From Methanosalsum zhilinae DSM 4017 (GTDB taxonomy: Archaea; Halobacteriota; Methanosarcinia; Methanosarcinales; Methanosarcinaceae), in assembly GCF_000217995.1 (NCBI RefSeq), contig NC_015676.1, positions 784,103 through 848,102 on the forward strand: DNA of 64,000 nt, written 5' to 3'. Position numbers and translations under genes: made by a program. Each line of letters starts with the position of its first letter. Positions within the stretch are counted from its first letter, which is position 1. Below are positions 18,031-27,639 of this stretch, piece after piece. Under the pieces are notes generated by a model. That model saw nothing but the letters and a program-made list of their open reading frames with translations. It was not told the origin of the DNA and searched no databases.

Positions 18031-19504
18031 TAATCTCTTCCATTATTTCCTTAAAACTTTCAACAGCCGACTCCAGATTTTCAATTATCTCGTTGGCCAG
18101 AACATCAGGATCTGGCAGGTTCTCAAGATCTGCAAGACTTTCATCTTTTAACCAGAATATATCCAGGCTTGTTTTGTCCCTTGCTATAATTTCATCATAA
18201 CTAAATTTGCGGAATCTTCCATTTGGATTCTCTTCACTCCATGTTTCTTCCCTGTTATGTCTGTTCTCTGGGTGGTAGCACTTAATAAAATCTTCAAGAT
18301 CCTGGTATTTCATTGGATTTTTCTTCAAAGTATGATGAACGTTTGTTCGATAATCATAAATCCAAACTTCCTTGGTCCAGGGATCCTTTGATGCAGGTTT
18401 TGATTCAAAGAAGACAACATTGGCTTTTACACCATGTGCATAAAAAATCCCGGTTGGGAGACGAAGTATAGTATGCAGATCAGTAGTTTCAAGTAACTTT
18501 TTGCGGACTGTTTCTCCAGCCCCACCTTCAAACAGTACATTATCTGGAAGTACCACAGCAGCTTGGCCACCAGGCTTTAGAATGGTTCGAATATGCTGTA
18601 CAAAATTCAATTGCTTATTGCTTGATGTGACCCAGAAGTCCTGGCGATTGTATGTTAAATCTTCTCTCTCCAACTCACCTTCTTCATTTGTAAAAGTCAT
18701 ACTGCTTTTTTTTCCGAATGGAGGATTTGTGAGAACATAGTCATAACGGATTCCTGGATCTGCAATAAGTGCATCAGTATTGGAGATCATTGGTTCTCCA
18801 TCAATCTCCCCAATGTTGTGCAGGAATAAATTCATCAGGGCAAGTCTTCGGGTACCAGCAACTATCTCATTTCCTGAGAATGTTTTGTCTTTAAGAAACC
18901 TCTTTTGTTCTCTATCCAGTTTGTAATTGGAAGTGATGAAATCATAAGCTCCCAGGAAGAACCCACCAGTTCCACAGCAAGGATCACCGATTGTTTTCAT
19001 CGGTTCAGGCCCTATACACTCAACCATTGCCTTGATAAGAGGTCGAGGAGTGAAATATTGACCCGCTCCACTTTTAGTATCTTCAGCATTTTTCTGCAAA
19101 AGCCCTTCATAGATCTCACCTTTAGTATCTACTTCCATCATCGCCCATTTTTCCTTATCAATCATATCAATGATCTTGTAAAGCATTGCAGGGTCACTGA
19201 TCTTATTCTGGGCTTTGAGAAAGATCTGGCCAAGCATACCTGGCTTGCGACTTAATTCATCAAGCAATTTCTTGTAATGAGTGTCCAGCTCAGCACCTTT
19301 CTTCTGTTTCAGACTCTCCCAGCTATACTCTTCAGGAATCCCGATGTCTCTATTGTAGGGTGGTTTCCTGTACTCATCTGCCATCTTGAGAAATATGAGG
19401 TACGTGAGCTGTTCAAGATAATCACCATAACTCACACCTCCATCACGAAGAACATTACAGAAATTCCAAACCTTAGAAACAATTGATGATGTGTTTTCAG
19501 ACAT
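18014..19504 (-). CDS. hsdM: type I restriction-modification DNA methyltransferase subunit
   Basis: HsdM methylates adenine within the sequence chosen by HsdS. The 496-residue protein has the N-terminal helical domain (about residues 1-140), the S-adenosylmethionine motif GDPCCGTGGFF (residues 173-183) and the catalytic NPPF motif at residues 260-263, and it appears intact. It is preceded 17 nt upstream by the hsdS remnant, an S-before-M order, and overlaps the RNase III-like gene downstream. With hsdS and hsdR both broken (see those entries), it may be an orphan methyltransferase without a working specificity subunit. Confidence 0.95.
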   Translation of the reverse strand: MSENTSSIVSKVWNFCNVLRDGGVSYGDYLEQLTYLIFLKMADEYRKPPYNRDIGIPEEYSWESLKQKKGAELDTHYKKLLDELSRKPGMLGQIFLKAQNKISDPAMLYKIIDMIDKEKWAMMEVDTKGEIYEGLLQKNAEDTKSGAGQYFTPRPLIKAMVECIGPEPMKTIGDPCCGTGGFFLGAYDFITSNYKLDREQKRFLKDKTFSGNEIVAGTRRLALMNLFLHNIGEIDGEPMISNTDALIADPGIRYDYVLTNPPFGKKSSMTFTNEEGELEREDLTYNRQDFWVTSSNKQLNFVQHIRTILKPGGQAAVVLPDNVLFEGGAGETVRKKLLETTDLHTILRLPTGIFYAHGVKANVVFFESKPASKDPWTKEVWIYDYRTNVHHTLKKNPMKYQDLEDFIKCYHPENRHNREETWSEENPNGRFRKFSYDEIIARDKTSLDIFWLKDESLADLENLPDPDVLANEIIENLESAVESFKEIMEEINGNRQ

Positions 19505-19521
19505 TATTTAACCTTTCAATA

Positions 19522-20714
19522 TTATTTTGTTTTATTACTTTCAGCTTTAATCCGTTCAAGTAATACTTCAGCTGGCTCCCAATCAGGTGCACTCCTAACA
19601 TCTTCCAACTCCTTCTCATTGAGTAACTTACCTTCAAAAGCTCTTTTTAGAATACTCTGTCTTAAAGCTTCAGCTTTCTCAAGATTCTCTTCAATATCTT
19701 TCTCTACCTTATCACAGACTGATAGACGAGTTTCGATTTCTTTAACTACTTCTTGTTGTTCGGGAAGAGATGTAAATGGTACTAACACTGATTTAATTGT
19801 ATTCTGACTAACTGTGTTTTGTCCGGCAGATGAAACCATATTCTCATGAATATATTTCCTAACTTCCATTGTTTGAAAGTAGTAGAAGTAGAATTTAGAT
19901 ATTGCTTTGGAATTTTTAAGAGAGATGCGTATGAAATGGTCACAAAAAGCCCAGTCGTTATTGTCATCGTTTTCATTTACAAGAATAAGTCTACCAACTA
20001 AATTTTTACTTCCATTAACCCTAATGCAGGCTAAGTCATTTTTAAGAAGCTTATACTTTTGAATTTCTGAAGAGGTTAATTTTATGCATCGTGGATTATC
20101 ATAGCTTATTGTCATATCATCAATGTCTGCTAAACGCAATACTTTAAAATCAAAGCCAGCCTTTCCACTTCTTTTTGCGATTCCATTTTGAGATGTTTCA
20201 AGTAATTCTGAAAATAGTATTTTGTTAAGCCCTAAAAATGCTTTCTTAAGCACCGCCTGCCTGTAAACCTTGAGCTGTTCCTGTGCTAGTTTGAGATTGG
20301 TAATGCCATTGTCGAGTTCGCTCAAAAGCTGTTCGAGCTTGGAGACTATGGCGCGCTGTTCGGGGAGTGGAGCAATTTCAATTGGAATTTTACGTAATGA
20401 CCCCTGAGTTAATTTTAACCTTGTAGTTCCGGATACATATCCATGGAAGTTAAATTGATTTAAATAGTGAAGCAAGTATTTATTATCAAAATAGAATCTT
20501 AAAATATGGGCATGGTTATTGACCCAAGTTTTTCCAGAAATCAAGTAAGCTATATTTTTTTAAAGTCAAAAAAAGGGGCTCCATCTTCTCCAATTAAAAC
20601 AAACTCACCATCTGTACGATAATCATCTATATATCCAATTTGACCTGTTGCCCCATAATATGGATATAATTCGGCTCTGTAGAAATCCTTATGTAAATAA
20701 TAATTGTAAATGAG
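19522..20714 (-). pseudogene. hsdS remnant (type I specificity subunit), 5'-truncated and frameshifted
   Basis: The open part (start within 20544 to 19522, 340 residues) holds the end of target-recognition domain 1, conserved region 1 (LPEQRAIVSKLEQLLSELD), domain 2 and conserved region 2 (LPEQQEVVKEIETRLS). Upstream, the protein continues in another frame from 20714 (RAELYPYYGATGQIGY, then GEDGAPFFDFKK), a classic HsdS TRD1 sequence. The frames join at a run of seven A near 20558-20564: one more base would restore KK-N-IAYLISGKTW. A TAG at 20715-20717 closes the upstream frame and about 60-80 N-terminal residues are missing. It cannot make a full specificity subunit. Confidence 0.9.
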
Positions 20715-20848
20715 CTAAACATTAGGTTGAAGCGGTAATGGAAAATAGAATTTCTACATAGCCAGATAAAGAGCTAAATTATAAGAGAACCTGCTGGGTC
20801 CTCAGGGTCTAGAATTTATAGATTGAAACCAAAACATTAATCTGAACC

Positions 20849-21343
20849 TTAAAGACTCTTTTTCAATTCTTTCATTCTTTTGCTAGCTAGCTCAATTTTA
20901 TCATACTCACAAAGTAGAGGAATTTCTCCACTATCTTTCTTTTTAAGTTCTTCTTCAGCCCATTTGTTAGCCCAGGCCCACACTACTAGTTCAGGGTTAT
21001 CTGGCTCGGATGGAATGCTAACATTTCCATAGATTCCTACAGCTTTCAATACTTCGATGGCAGCTTTAGTATCGCCTTCTTTAATTGCTCTTTGCAATTC
21101 ATCAACTGAATCATGGACTAGGCCGCGAAGTCTATCATGAGATGACTGCCATATTTCCTTTCTTTGCCTGTTAAGTTCAGCTGCAAAATAAGGATTTTCA
21201 TTTCTCCAGCGTGTAACAGTTTCTCTAGTAACTCCTACAGCAATGGAAGTTTCTCTGTCAGTTTTTCCTAGAACAAGCAAATCAATTGCATTCAGCTGTT
21301 CTACTGACAACTTTTGTGAGTTATTGTGAGGTTTTGTGTCCAT
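20849..21343 (-). CDS. HTH protein resembling phage terminase small subunits
   Basis: The 164-residue protein has an N-terminal helix-turn-helix (about residues 14-50: LSVEQLNAIDLLVLGKTDRE, then VGVTRETVTRWR), a helical middle (SSHDRLRGLVHDSVDELQRAI) and a charged tail. That architecture is typical of the small HTH proteins of phages and plasmids often labelled terminase small subunit-like. Since no large terminase is present, a role as DNA-binding regulator or replication partner is as likely as packaging. A GGAGAG ribosome binding site precedes ATG 21343. It lies downstream of the primase operon, beyond the repeat cluster. Confidence 0.75.
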   Translation of the reverse strand: MDTKPHNNSQKLSVEQLNAIDLLVLGKTDRETSIAVGVTRETVTRWRNENPYFAAELNRQRKEIWQSSHDRLRGLVHDSVDELQRAIKEGDTKAAIEVLKAVGIYGNVSIPSEPDNPELVVWAWANKWAEEELKKKDSGEIPLLCEYDKIELASKRMKELKKSL

Positions 21344-21426
21344 ATTCTCTCCGTTTATTTTAGTGTCAGGTGTAGAAAAAGATCCCTTGACAAATGAAAA
21401 AGTCCTATTGATAGCTTTTTCAGTGC

Positions 21427-21574
21427 ATTGGTCAGAGGTGAGTTTATTTTTACTAATGTCTTGTAAATTATATTTTTCTTTTATCTCTCTTTCTTCAAAG
21501 CTAGAGAAGAATGTATATGTACCCCTGACCCTCTGACCAATCAGTCAGAGGGTTCTGTTTTTATTGGTCAGAGG
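21427..21574. repeat. iteron-like repeats of the core GTCAGAGG
   Basis: The 12-mer ATTGGTCAGAGG occurs at 21427-21438 and 21563-21574; its reverse complement CCTCTGACCAAT is at 21530-21541; and a shorter copy GTCAGAGGG is at 21544-21552, forming a perfect 10-bp hairpin with its inverted neighbour. Direct and inverted copies clustered next to a replicative primase-helicase gene are what a replication origin or an initiator-controlled terminator looks like. The last copy overlaps the primase stop codon. Confidence 0.5.
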
Positions 21575-23730
21575 CTTTTAGTTTCACCCCTGGCCAAGCT
21601 AAAGTCCCGATAGCACATTATCCTCTTGTTTTCTCCCTTAATGTAAGTTCTTATCTGCTCATACCCTAATTTTTGCATGACTTTACAAAAAGTATTCTTC
21701 TTTTTAGGCTTGATATTATCATCATCACACCAGCTCTTATAAGCCTGATAGACATCATCTTTTGGAGTGTGAACCCCTTCACAAGCCTCCACACGCTCAT
21801 CACAAAACAAAGCAATAGAGTCCGAATTCATATTATAATTCCGCTGAGTTTCCTTGACCGATCGCTCATAAGAGAACGTGTCATTAGCTTCCAGCCTGTC
21901 CAATGCTTCAAGTGTTAAATTTAATAGGCCGGATAGTTCATTTTCCGTGGTTAGCTTCTCTTGTAGATTTAAATCAATATTAGATCCTTCAAAGATGTTG
22001 TCAAAGGGAAATATCATAAGTCTTCTATGAAAAGAATAATCACCATCACCTTGAGAACTAGCAATTTTTGGAGCCCGATTTGCTGAAAAGGTTAGTCGTG
22101 CTGTATTCCTGAATTCAAACGGATGGAAATATTTCTTCTCAGCTGTGATAAAATACTCATTTCCGGTGAGTTCTTTGAAAATAGATACCTCACGAATTGT
22201 GCTTGATGAAAGGTCTGGATGGACATTAATCAATTTCCCATTGAGTTCAGCAGTAGCGTATCTGTTCTGTTCTAAATTATGCAGTGATTGGAAACTAGCA
22301 TTTTCTTTACCAATAAAAGACACCAGTAAATGTATCATCACAGACTTGCCATTTGCCCCCTCGCCAATCATCAAAACGGCCTTTTGCATTCTCGTATCAG
22401 GAACTAAACAATATCCAAACCATTCAAACATGGCCTGAATGTCCTCCGGCCTCAGAACATCTCGGAAAAACCTCTCAATAGCCGGACATTTGGCTTTTGG
22501 ATTAAAGTTAGCTGGAATTTGATCCACAGACTTAAAGTCTGGACTATGTGGTAAAAGCTTCTTCTGCTTTCTGTCTAATATTCCATTTTTCACGTTAATG
22601 TATCGAGTGTCATGAATCAGGTCATTTCTATCGGTTCTAGTAGCAATTCTGATAAAATTCAAAACTTCATTAATATGAGTTTTACGACTTTTATCCCCAA
22701 GTCTTAACTGAACCTCTGCTTCTACCGTATGTTCACCATTAGGTACATACACACCATTTTTGTAGACATAAATCTGGTCGATGAAGGTCATAAATGAGTG
22801 AACATCCATTATATCTTCGGCAAGAGCTTTGACAGATAGACCTTTTTTCTTTTCGAAGTAAAAATTCATATTAAAAGTCATTCGAGTGTTTTCTTCATTG
22901 CAATATTCAGGGAACTCCCCAATCAAGGTTGTCGATTTCCAGGGCTTACCCTCAATATATTTTAACTCCTGAGACGTTCTTGACTTATCATACTCATCTC
23001 CATAGATTAGAATAGCCACAAAATGTATTTCATCTTTAGTTAGACCATTGTATAATAGTTCAGTGCACAAAGCAAGCATCAATCTACGACCATCGCCTCC
23101 ATGTGGTGTCTCGCCTTTCCTGATAAAATCTTCAATCCAACTTCTAGAATTTTGTATTGAAATCTTTAAGTTATTGTCAAATTCCAGCAATTTCAGTAAC
23201 TCTTCTTTGAATTTTTCCGGCATAGTTGGGATATCATCCGGCTCTTCAGGAATTTTATTAAACTCATAAATATCTCCTGAAGCATGCTTTGAAGGTGGGA
23301 GGACAACATTTGATCCCCCTCCATTTTTGTTATCACTTAAGATATCTATCTTAATATATCCACCACCAGTAGTCTGTAACAAATCTGGGTCGTATTTGAA
23401 AAAAAAATGACAACGACCATCAGTACGCTTTGATATAATCCAATTTTCTGTATCCACCCCATCTGTTAAATGACTCCAAAAAGTTAAATCATCAAAGTCA
23501 ATAACCGTCACACCACTAGCTTCTCCAGCTACAAGCCCTATATTAGAATCTTTCTCCAATTCAAAAAAAAGGTTTATTTTGTTGTCTGTAAGTGGTTTTT
23601 TCGATTTAGACCAATTCTTGGTAGTTGGAGATTTGCCCGGTGAATTCTTTTTTGAGTTCCAAGAGCTTAATGGATGAACTACCCAACCCAATTTGTGAGT
23701 GTAATGCCTTGCATATTCAGGAGTAATCAT
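21568..23730 (-). CDS. primase-polymerase / D5-type superfamily 3 helicase
   Basis: A two-part replication protein of plasmids and viruses. Residues about 1-190 are a Prim-Pol-type primase domain, with NIGLVAGEASGVTVIDFDD (Asp78 and Asp80) and His108 in GRCHFFF. Residues about 290-440 match the D5 N-terminal region, and the SF3 helicase has Walker A GEGANGKS at 456-463. The C-terminal part (LNLTLEALDRL, then KDDVYQAYKSWCDDDNIKPK) looks like a winged-helix D5-C segment. The start ATG 23730 overlaps the stop of the 52-residue Cys-rich gene by four nt. It is the element's likely autonomous replication protein, and the repeat cluster lies immediately downstream. Confidence 0.93.
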   Translation of the reverse strand: MITPEYARHYTHKLGWVVHPLSSWNSKKNSPGKSPTTKNWSKSKKPLTDNKINLFFELEKDSNIGLVAGEASGVTVIDFDDLTFWSHLTDGVDTENWIISKRTDGRCHFFFKYDPDLLQTTGGGYIKIDILSDNKNGGGSNVVLPPSKHASGDIYEFNKIPEEPDDIPTMPEKFKEELLKLLEFDNNLKISIQNSRSWIEDFIRKGETPHGGDGRRLMLALCTELLYNGLTKDEIHFVAILIYGDEYDKSRTSQELKYIEGKPWKSTTLIGEFPEYCNEENTRMTFNMNFYFEKKKGLSVKALAEDIMDVHSFMTFIDQIYVYKNGVYVPNGEHTVEAEVQLRLGDKSRKTHINEVLNFIRIATRTDRNDLIHDTRYINVKNGILDRKQKKLLPHSPDFKSVDQIPANFNPKAKCPAIERFFRDVLRPEDIQAMFEWFGYCLVPDTRMQKAVLMIGEGANGKSVMIHLLVSFIGKENASFQSLHNLEQNRYATAELNGKLINVHPDLSSSTIREVSIFKELTGNEYFITAEKKYFHPFEFRNTARLTFSANRAPKIASSQGDGDYSFHRRLMIFPFDNIFEGSNIDLNLQEKLTTENELSGLLNLTLEALDRLEANDTFSYERSVKETQRNYNMNSDSIALFCDERVEACEGVHTPKDDVYQAYKSWCDDDNIKPKKKNTFCKVMQKLGYEQIRTYIKGENKRIMCYRDFSLARGETKSL

Positions 23731-23885
23731 TTTCCACCTCTCCTGGTTTTATATGGATCGGTTCCAAATCTAAATGGGTAAAATTGACATCTCTCAATGT
23801 GACAAAGTCTTACTTCTTTTGGACAACCACAACACTCAACGCAATTTAGCCTAATTTTGTCTAGTAATTCCTTTTTAGTAGTCAT
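23727..23885 (-). CDS. Cys-rich small phage/plasmid protein, 52 residues
   Basis: The product contains NCVECCGCPKEVRLCHIERC followed by FYPFRFG, a six-cysteine pattern common in small zinc-binding proteins of phages (C-x2-C...C-x4-C, then a PFR turn). It overlaps both neighbours by four nt (ATGA at each end), so three genes form a tightly coupled operon ending in the primase. The function is unknown; a structural zinc site and a replication-accessory role are inference. Confidence 0.8.
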   Translation of the reverse strand: MTTKKELLDKIRLNCVECCGCPKEVRLCHIERCQFYPFRFGTDPYKTRRGGK

Positions 23886-24184
23886 TGACAATCCTCCAGG
23901 CCACCTTCATCAATTGGCAATTCCATTATTTTAACTGAGATATCAACAAGCAGTTTCAATAATTGATTTGTTTTTTCAATCAATTGGTATAGCTCTGGAT
24001 CTCTTTTCACAGCTGCAAATTTTTGAATAAGCTCGTTTTCTTTCAACTGGACTGTTTCACTTGTTGAGTTTTGATAAGCTAGTACTTCAGGAAAAGTGTC
24101 AATGTTTGTGCCAACTAAATTATTTGATATTTCGCAACAATTTTTCAAAGTTTTATTTATATAGTAATCATTCATATTATTCAA
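23882..24184 (-). CDS. small helical protein, 100 residues, first gene of the primase operon
   Basis: I do not recognise the family. The product is soluble and mostly helical, with a long central helix (LKENELIQKFAAVKRDPELY) and an acidic end. I choose TTG 24184 as start because GGAGGTG lies six nt upstream of it, whereas ATG 24175 would be fifteen nt away. Its stop overlaps the start of the 52-residue gene. The operon promoter lies in the region just upstream, which also holds an 11-bp inverted repeat. Confidence 0.65.
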   Translation of the reverse strand: MNNMNDYYINKTLKNCCEISNNLVGTNIDTFPEVLAYQNSTSETVQLKENELIQKFAAVKRDPELYQLIEKTNQLLKLLVDISVKIMELPIDEGGLEDCQ

Positions 24185-24517
24185 TTATAACACCTCCTTG
24201 ATTGGGTGTGATTGTAGAGGCTGATGTAGTGTCCGCCAAGACTTTGATTCTGGCCTCTACAATTGAATTGTTTTACATCTTTTCTCAATTTTTTACATCT
24301 GTATTTGCTTCTAAAAAATTAGATCATTTTTTAATACCTCCGTTATTTAATTTGGAAACATTTTTTTCCATAAATAACATATAACTTTAGTACATATAAA
24401 AATTTTTAATCATGTCTGGGAGTTATTTTTTTGATATATCGTTTTTTTATTTTCTTTTTACGACTAATTGCTGAAACAATCAACACTTTTAAGCCAAAGT
24501 ATAGCAAATATAGTAGC
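24185..24517. other. gene-free divergent promoter region
   Basis: The region between the primase operon and the rightward wHTH gene contains the 11-bp inverted repeat listed next, a TATA-rich middle, and no gene. A rightward frame at 24202-24384 covers it but has no ribosome binding site and is rejected. Confidence 0.5.
24211..24263. promoter_or_regulatory. 11-bp inverted repeat upstream of the primase operon
   Basis: ATTGTAGAGGC (24211-24221) and GCCTCTACAAT (24253-24263) are a perfect inverted pair, 31 nt apart and centred about 50 nt upstream of the first operon gene. The position suits an operator for a repressor that controls replication-gene expression. Confidence 0.4.
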
Positions 24518-25318
24518 ATGGTTACTATTGCAAATAAAATCTTTTAGCAACTAGCATTTGGAGCTAAAACTACTGCAGAACTCGCGGAGATACTTGAAAT
24601 AGTGGATCACAAAGGAAAACCTCAATATAATAAGATAGAAGCCCCTCTTAAACAACTAAAAAAAGATAATCTAATTGAGTCCTTTAAAGATAAAGATCGT
24701 TTAGGTCCTGGAGCAAAACCAACAGTCTATGCTCTTATTTCTAACTTATATGTTTTAAACAAACTCCTGGAAGATGTATACTCTGGATATACTTTTGAAC
24801 TTATGTCCACAGAATATTACCACAATTTGATTCCAACTATGATAGAAAAATCAAATATACCTCAAAGCTGTCATGGTATAATGATGAAAGGGTTAAAATA
24901 TTCTCCATCGTTAATGAAGTTTACAATTAGTGGGAAATTATCTGATAATAAGCTACTAGAAGAATATGCTTATAATCAAATTAAAGCAAGACATTATAGT
25001 CTGCGTGATGGTTTTAATGTTTATGAAGGAACTGTAAAAGCATTTTTTCTCCGAATAGGTGATAAGAATATTCGCAATGAGCATTTCATGTCTTTAGTTA
25101 AAATAAGAGAAGAAGCAGAATCATCATTATCTTCAATCATGGATCAACAAAAGAAAAATCCACTAACCAGAATTGTTTATGATTACTTAAGAATGGATGC
25201 TCTATCCAAAAATATACCCGATGAAATTAAAAAAAGCAAAGAATTTCAGAATGATTTCGATGATATTGTTATGGAGTCGTTTTTACTATCTGAAAATAAT
25301 TATGTTAAACCTTATTAA
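24518..25318 (+). CDS. winged-helix-like DNA-binding protein with an in-frame TAG near its start
   Basis: The 3' part (from GTG 24602) encodes 238 residues, beginning in the middle of a winged-helix-like domain (NKIEAPLKQLKKDNLIESF). Upstream in the same frame the codons stay protein-like: MVTIANKIF, then TAG at 24545-24547, then QLAFGAKTTAELAEILEIV, which completes a helix-turn-helix. So either the TAG is a nonsense mutation or it is read as pyrrolysine, as Methanosarcinaceae can do. No clear ribosome binding site precedes ATG 24518. The rest of the protein (residues 100-260) is helical, with no family I recognise. Confidence 0.55.
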
Positions 25319-25783
25319 TTTTTAATATATGGTTTTTCAAAGCATTGGATAAGTCCTTTACTAACATAACATCAAGCATCCCAAAGCAAATCGTTTTAAA
25401 CCTTTATTATATCATCTTTTGGATACATTAAGTGAAAGGTTGTCAGTGTAAGACTATAACTTATAGAATATACAAATCTATTTTATTTTCTCCTTTTCAA
25501 AAATAGAAACAAAACAAAAAAAGATCCAATAGTTTCAATTAAGGTGAATGCTGGAAGAGATTGTTCTCTCTCTTCCTTTTCCAACTGATCATATTCATTC
25601 TCAATTATTTCTGCCTCGATCCTCTCGTAACTTGTGCAGATTTAGATAATTATATTAGAAGGAACTTTATAATTTATTGACATTTACATCCAACAATGAG
25701 GGCATTATACCATGTTTGAGCAGGCTTTTAAAAGCAATCATTATTACACCAAGCAGTCGCCAGGAAATTTGAGGTAAAAACAC
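25319..25783. other. gene-free region with a remnant of a secreted protein tail
   Basis: No intact gene is present. On the minus strand about 25494-25629 reads as a 45-codon fragment with no start: a charged part (ERIEAEIIENEYDQLEKEER), then a short hydrophobic helix ending in KRRK (TLIETIGSFFVLFLFLKRRK). That resembles the C-terminal anchor tail of archaeal surface proteins and is probably a gene relic. Confidence 0.4.
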
Positions 25784-27631
25784 ATGAGCAAAGATGACCA
25801 CAAAATAGATGCAGATGACCGTAATGTTTTCGAGGTGTTGAATGAACGCAAATACACAGTAGATTACTTCCAACGGGAATACAGCTGGGAGCAAAAGCAT
25901 ATCGAACAGCTCGTCACTGACTTGACATCTACATTTCTCGATGCTTACACAGAAGGTGATCCCAGAACTGCTGTCGAGCATTACAGCAATTATTACCTCG
26001 GTCCTTTTGTAGTCAGTAGCAAAGACGGTGTTAAGTGGGTCATCGATGGTCAGCAACGGTTAACGTCACTGACTCTGATCCTTATTTTCCTCAATCATGT
26101 CCAAAAAGAACTTGGCGGAAAGGAATCAATCGAATCGCTTGTATTCTCTGAAAAATACGGAAAAAAATCCTTCAACATTCAGGTAGAAGAAAGAAAGGCT
26201 TGCCTAGAAAAACTCTTCATCGAAGGTTGCTACGAAGTTCAGTCAGATGACGATGAATCAACGATCAATATGGTGGAGCGATATGCTAACATTGAACAAG
26301 CATTCCCCGAGGAAATAAAAGGTGAAGCGTTTCCATACTTCCTTGACTGGCTTAAATACAATGTGATACTTGTGGAAATCACAGCCTACTCAGATGATAA
26401 TGCCTACACTATATTTGAGTCGATGAATGATCGGGGTCTGAACTTAACTTCTACAGAGATGCTCAAAAGTTATATTCTATCCCGCTTTAGCGGTTCAACT
26501 GGTAGGGAGAAGGCTAATCGTTTTTGGAAAGAATCCATCCAGGCTCTTCACAAACAGAGCAAAGATGAGGATCAGCAGTTCTTCCAAGCATGGCTGCGAA
26601 GCCAATATGCCGATACAATTCGTCAGGGCAAGGTAGGCTCATCGAACGAAGATTTCGAGAAGATAGGGTCCCGCTTCCATAGCTGGTTCCGAGACAATCT
26701 TCCAAAAATGGAGCTTGACCCAGACTCATCGGATGATTTTCAGACATTTGTACATGATGAAATGAAGTTCTATTTACGTGCATATCTTGATATTCTCGAT
26801 GCGCAACAGGAAGAAAAAAGAGGTTGGGAACACGTCTTTTACATCAAACACTGGGGGATAGCTCCATCCCTTGCCTTTCCACTGATGCTTGCTCCTTTAA
26901 AGTCAACTGACTCCCAAGACATAACCAGGCAGAAAATCAATGAGGTAGCCCGGTATATTGAAGCCTTTACAGTTCGGCGTTCGATAAATTTCCGAAAATT
27001 TGGTGCAAGTTCAATCCGCTACACCATGTATACACTGGTGAAAGAACTTCGAGGGAAAGATCTCGATTCCCTGCGATCATACTTACAGGGTAAACTCCAG
27101 GAAATGGAAGAATCGTGGGAAGGTATTGTACATTTCAGATTGCATGGACAAAACCGCCGTTTTGTTAAGTTCCTTCTATCTAGAATCACAGGATTTATTG
27201 AACAGCAATCGGGCTTATCTACAAACTTTTCGACCTATTATATAAATAACGGATCTAGGCCGTATGAAGTAGAACACATTTGGGCCAATAAATTTGATGA
27301 ACATAGGGATGAGTTTGAACAACAGCACGAGTTTGAAAACTACCGTAATCGGATAGGTGATCTAGTGTTGTTGCCACAAGGCACTAACCAGTCTTATGGA
27401 GACATGCCTTATACTCAAAAACTCGAACACTACCTCAAAGAAAATCTATTGGTGAAATCTTTGCACCCGATGACTTATGAGAACAATCCTAACTTTATAG
27501 GAGTTGCCCAAAACCTAGGAATTGAGTTCAAGCCCCATGAATCTTTCACCAAGTTAGTCATAGACGAACGTCAGAAGCTTATCCAAAAAATATGTGAAGC
27601 TGTGTGGGAAACTAGAGATTTACAACTCTGA
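25784..27631 (+). CDS. DUF262/DUF1524 (GmrSD-like) restriction protein
   Basis: The 615-residue protein joins an N-terminal DUF262 domain, with the DGQQRLTSLTL motif at residues 88-98 (ParB/Srx-like nucleotide-using fold), to a C-terminal DUF1524 HNH-type nuclease region, with EVEHIWANKF at about 495-504 (His498) and a downstream NRIGDLVLLPQGTNQSYGD-type block. This architecture defines the type IV, modification-dependent restriction enzymes of the GmrSD/BrxU kind, which attack DNA with modified bases. It is followed after 8 nt by a PD-(D/E)XK nuclease gene on the same strand. It has no frameshifts, unlike the neighbouring restriction genes. Confidence 0.88.
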   Translation: MSKDDHKIDADDRNVFEVLNERKYTVDYFQREYSWEQKHIEQLVTDLTSTFLDAYTEGDPRTAVEHYSNYYLGPFVVSSKDGVKWVIDGQQRLTSLTLILIFLNHVQKELGGKESIESLVFSEKYGKKSFNIQVEERKACLEKLFIEGCYEVQSDDDESTINMVERYANIEQAFPEEIKGEAFPYFLDWLKYNVILVEITAYSDDNAYTIFESMNDRGLNLTSTEMLKSYILSRFSGSTGREKANRFWKESIQALHKQSKDEDQQFFQAWLRSQYADTIRQGKVGSSNEDFEKIGSRFHSWFRDNLPKMELDPDSSDDFQTFVHDEMKFYLRAYLDILDAQQEEKRGWEHVFYIKHWGIAPSLAFPLMLAPLKSTDSQDITRQKINEVARYIEAFTVRRSINFRKFGASSIRYTMYTLVKELRGKDLDSLRSYLQGKLQEMEESWEGIVHFRLHGQNRRFVKFLLSRITGFIEQQSGLSTNFSTYYINNGSRPYEVEHIWANKFDEHRDEFEQQHEFENYRNRIGDLVLLPQGTNQSYGDMPYTQKLEHYLKENLLVKSLHPMTYENNPNFIGVAQNLGIEFKPHESFTKLVIDERQKLIQKICEAVWETRDLQL

Positions 27632-27639
27632 GGGAAAAT

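Noticed and set aside
24202-24384. Rightward frame across the primase-operon promoter region
   Set aside because: No ribosome binding site and it spans a promoter with an inverted repeat; product is low-complexity hydrophobic.
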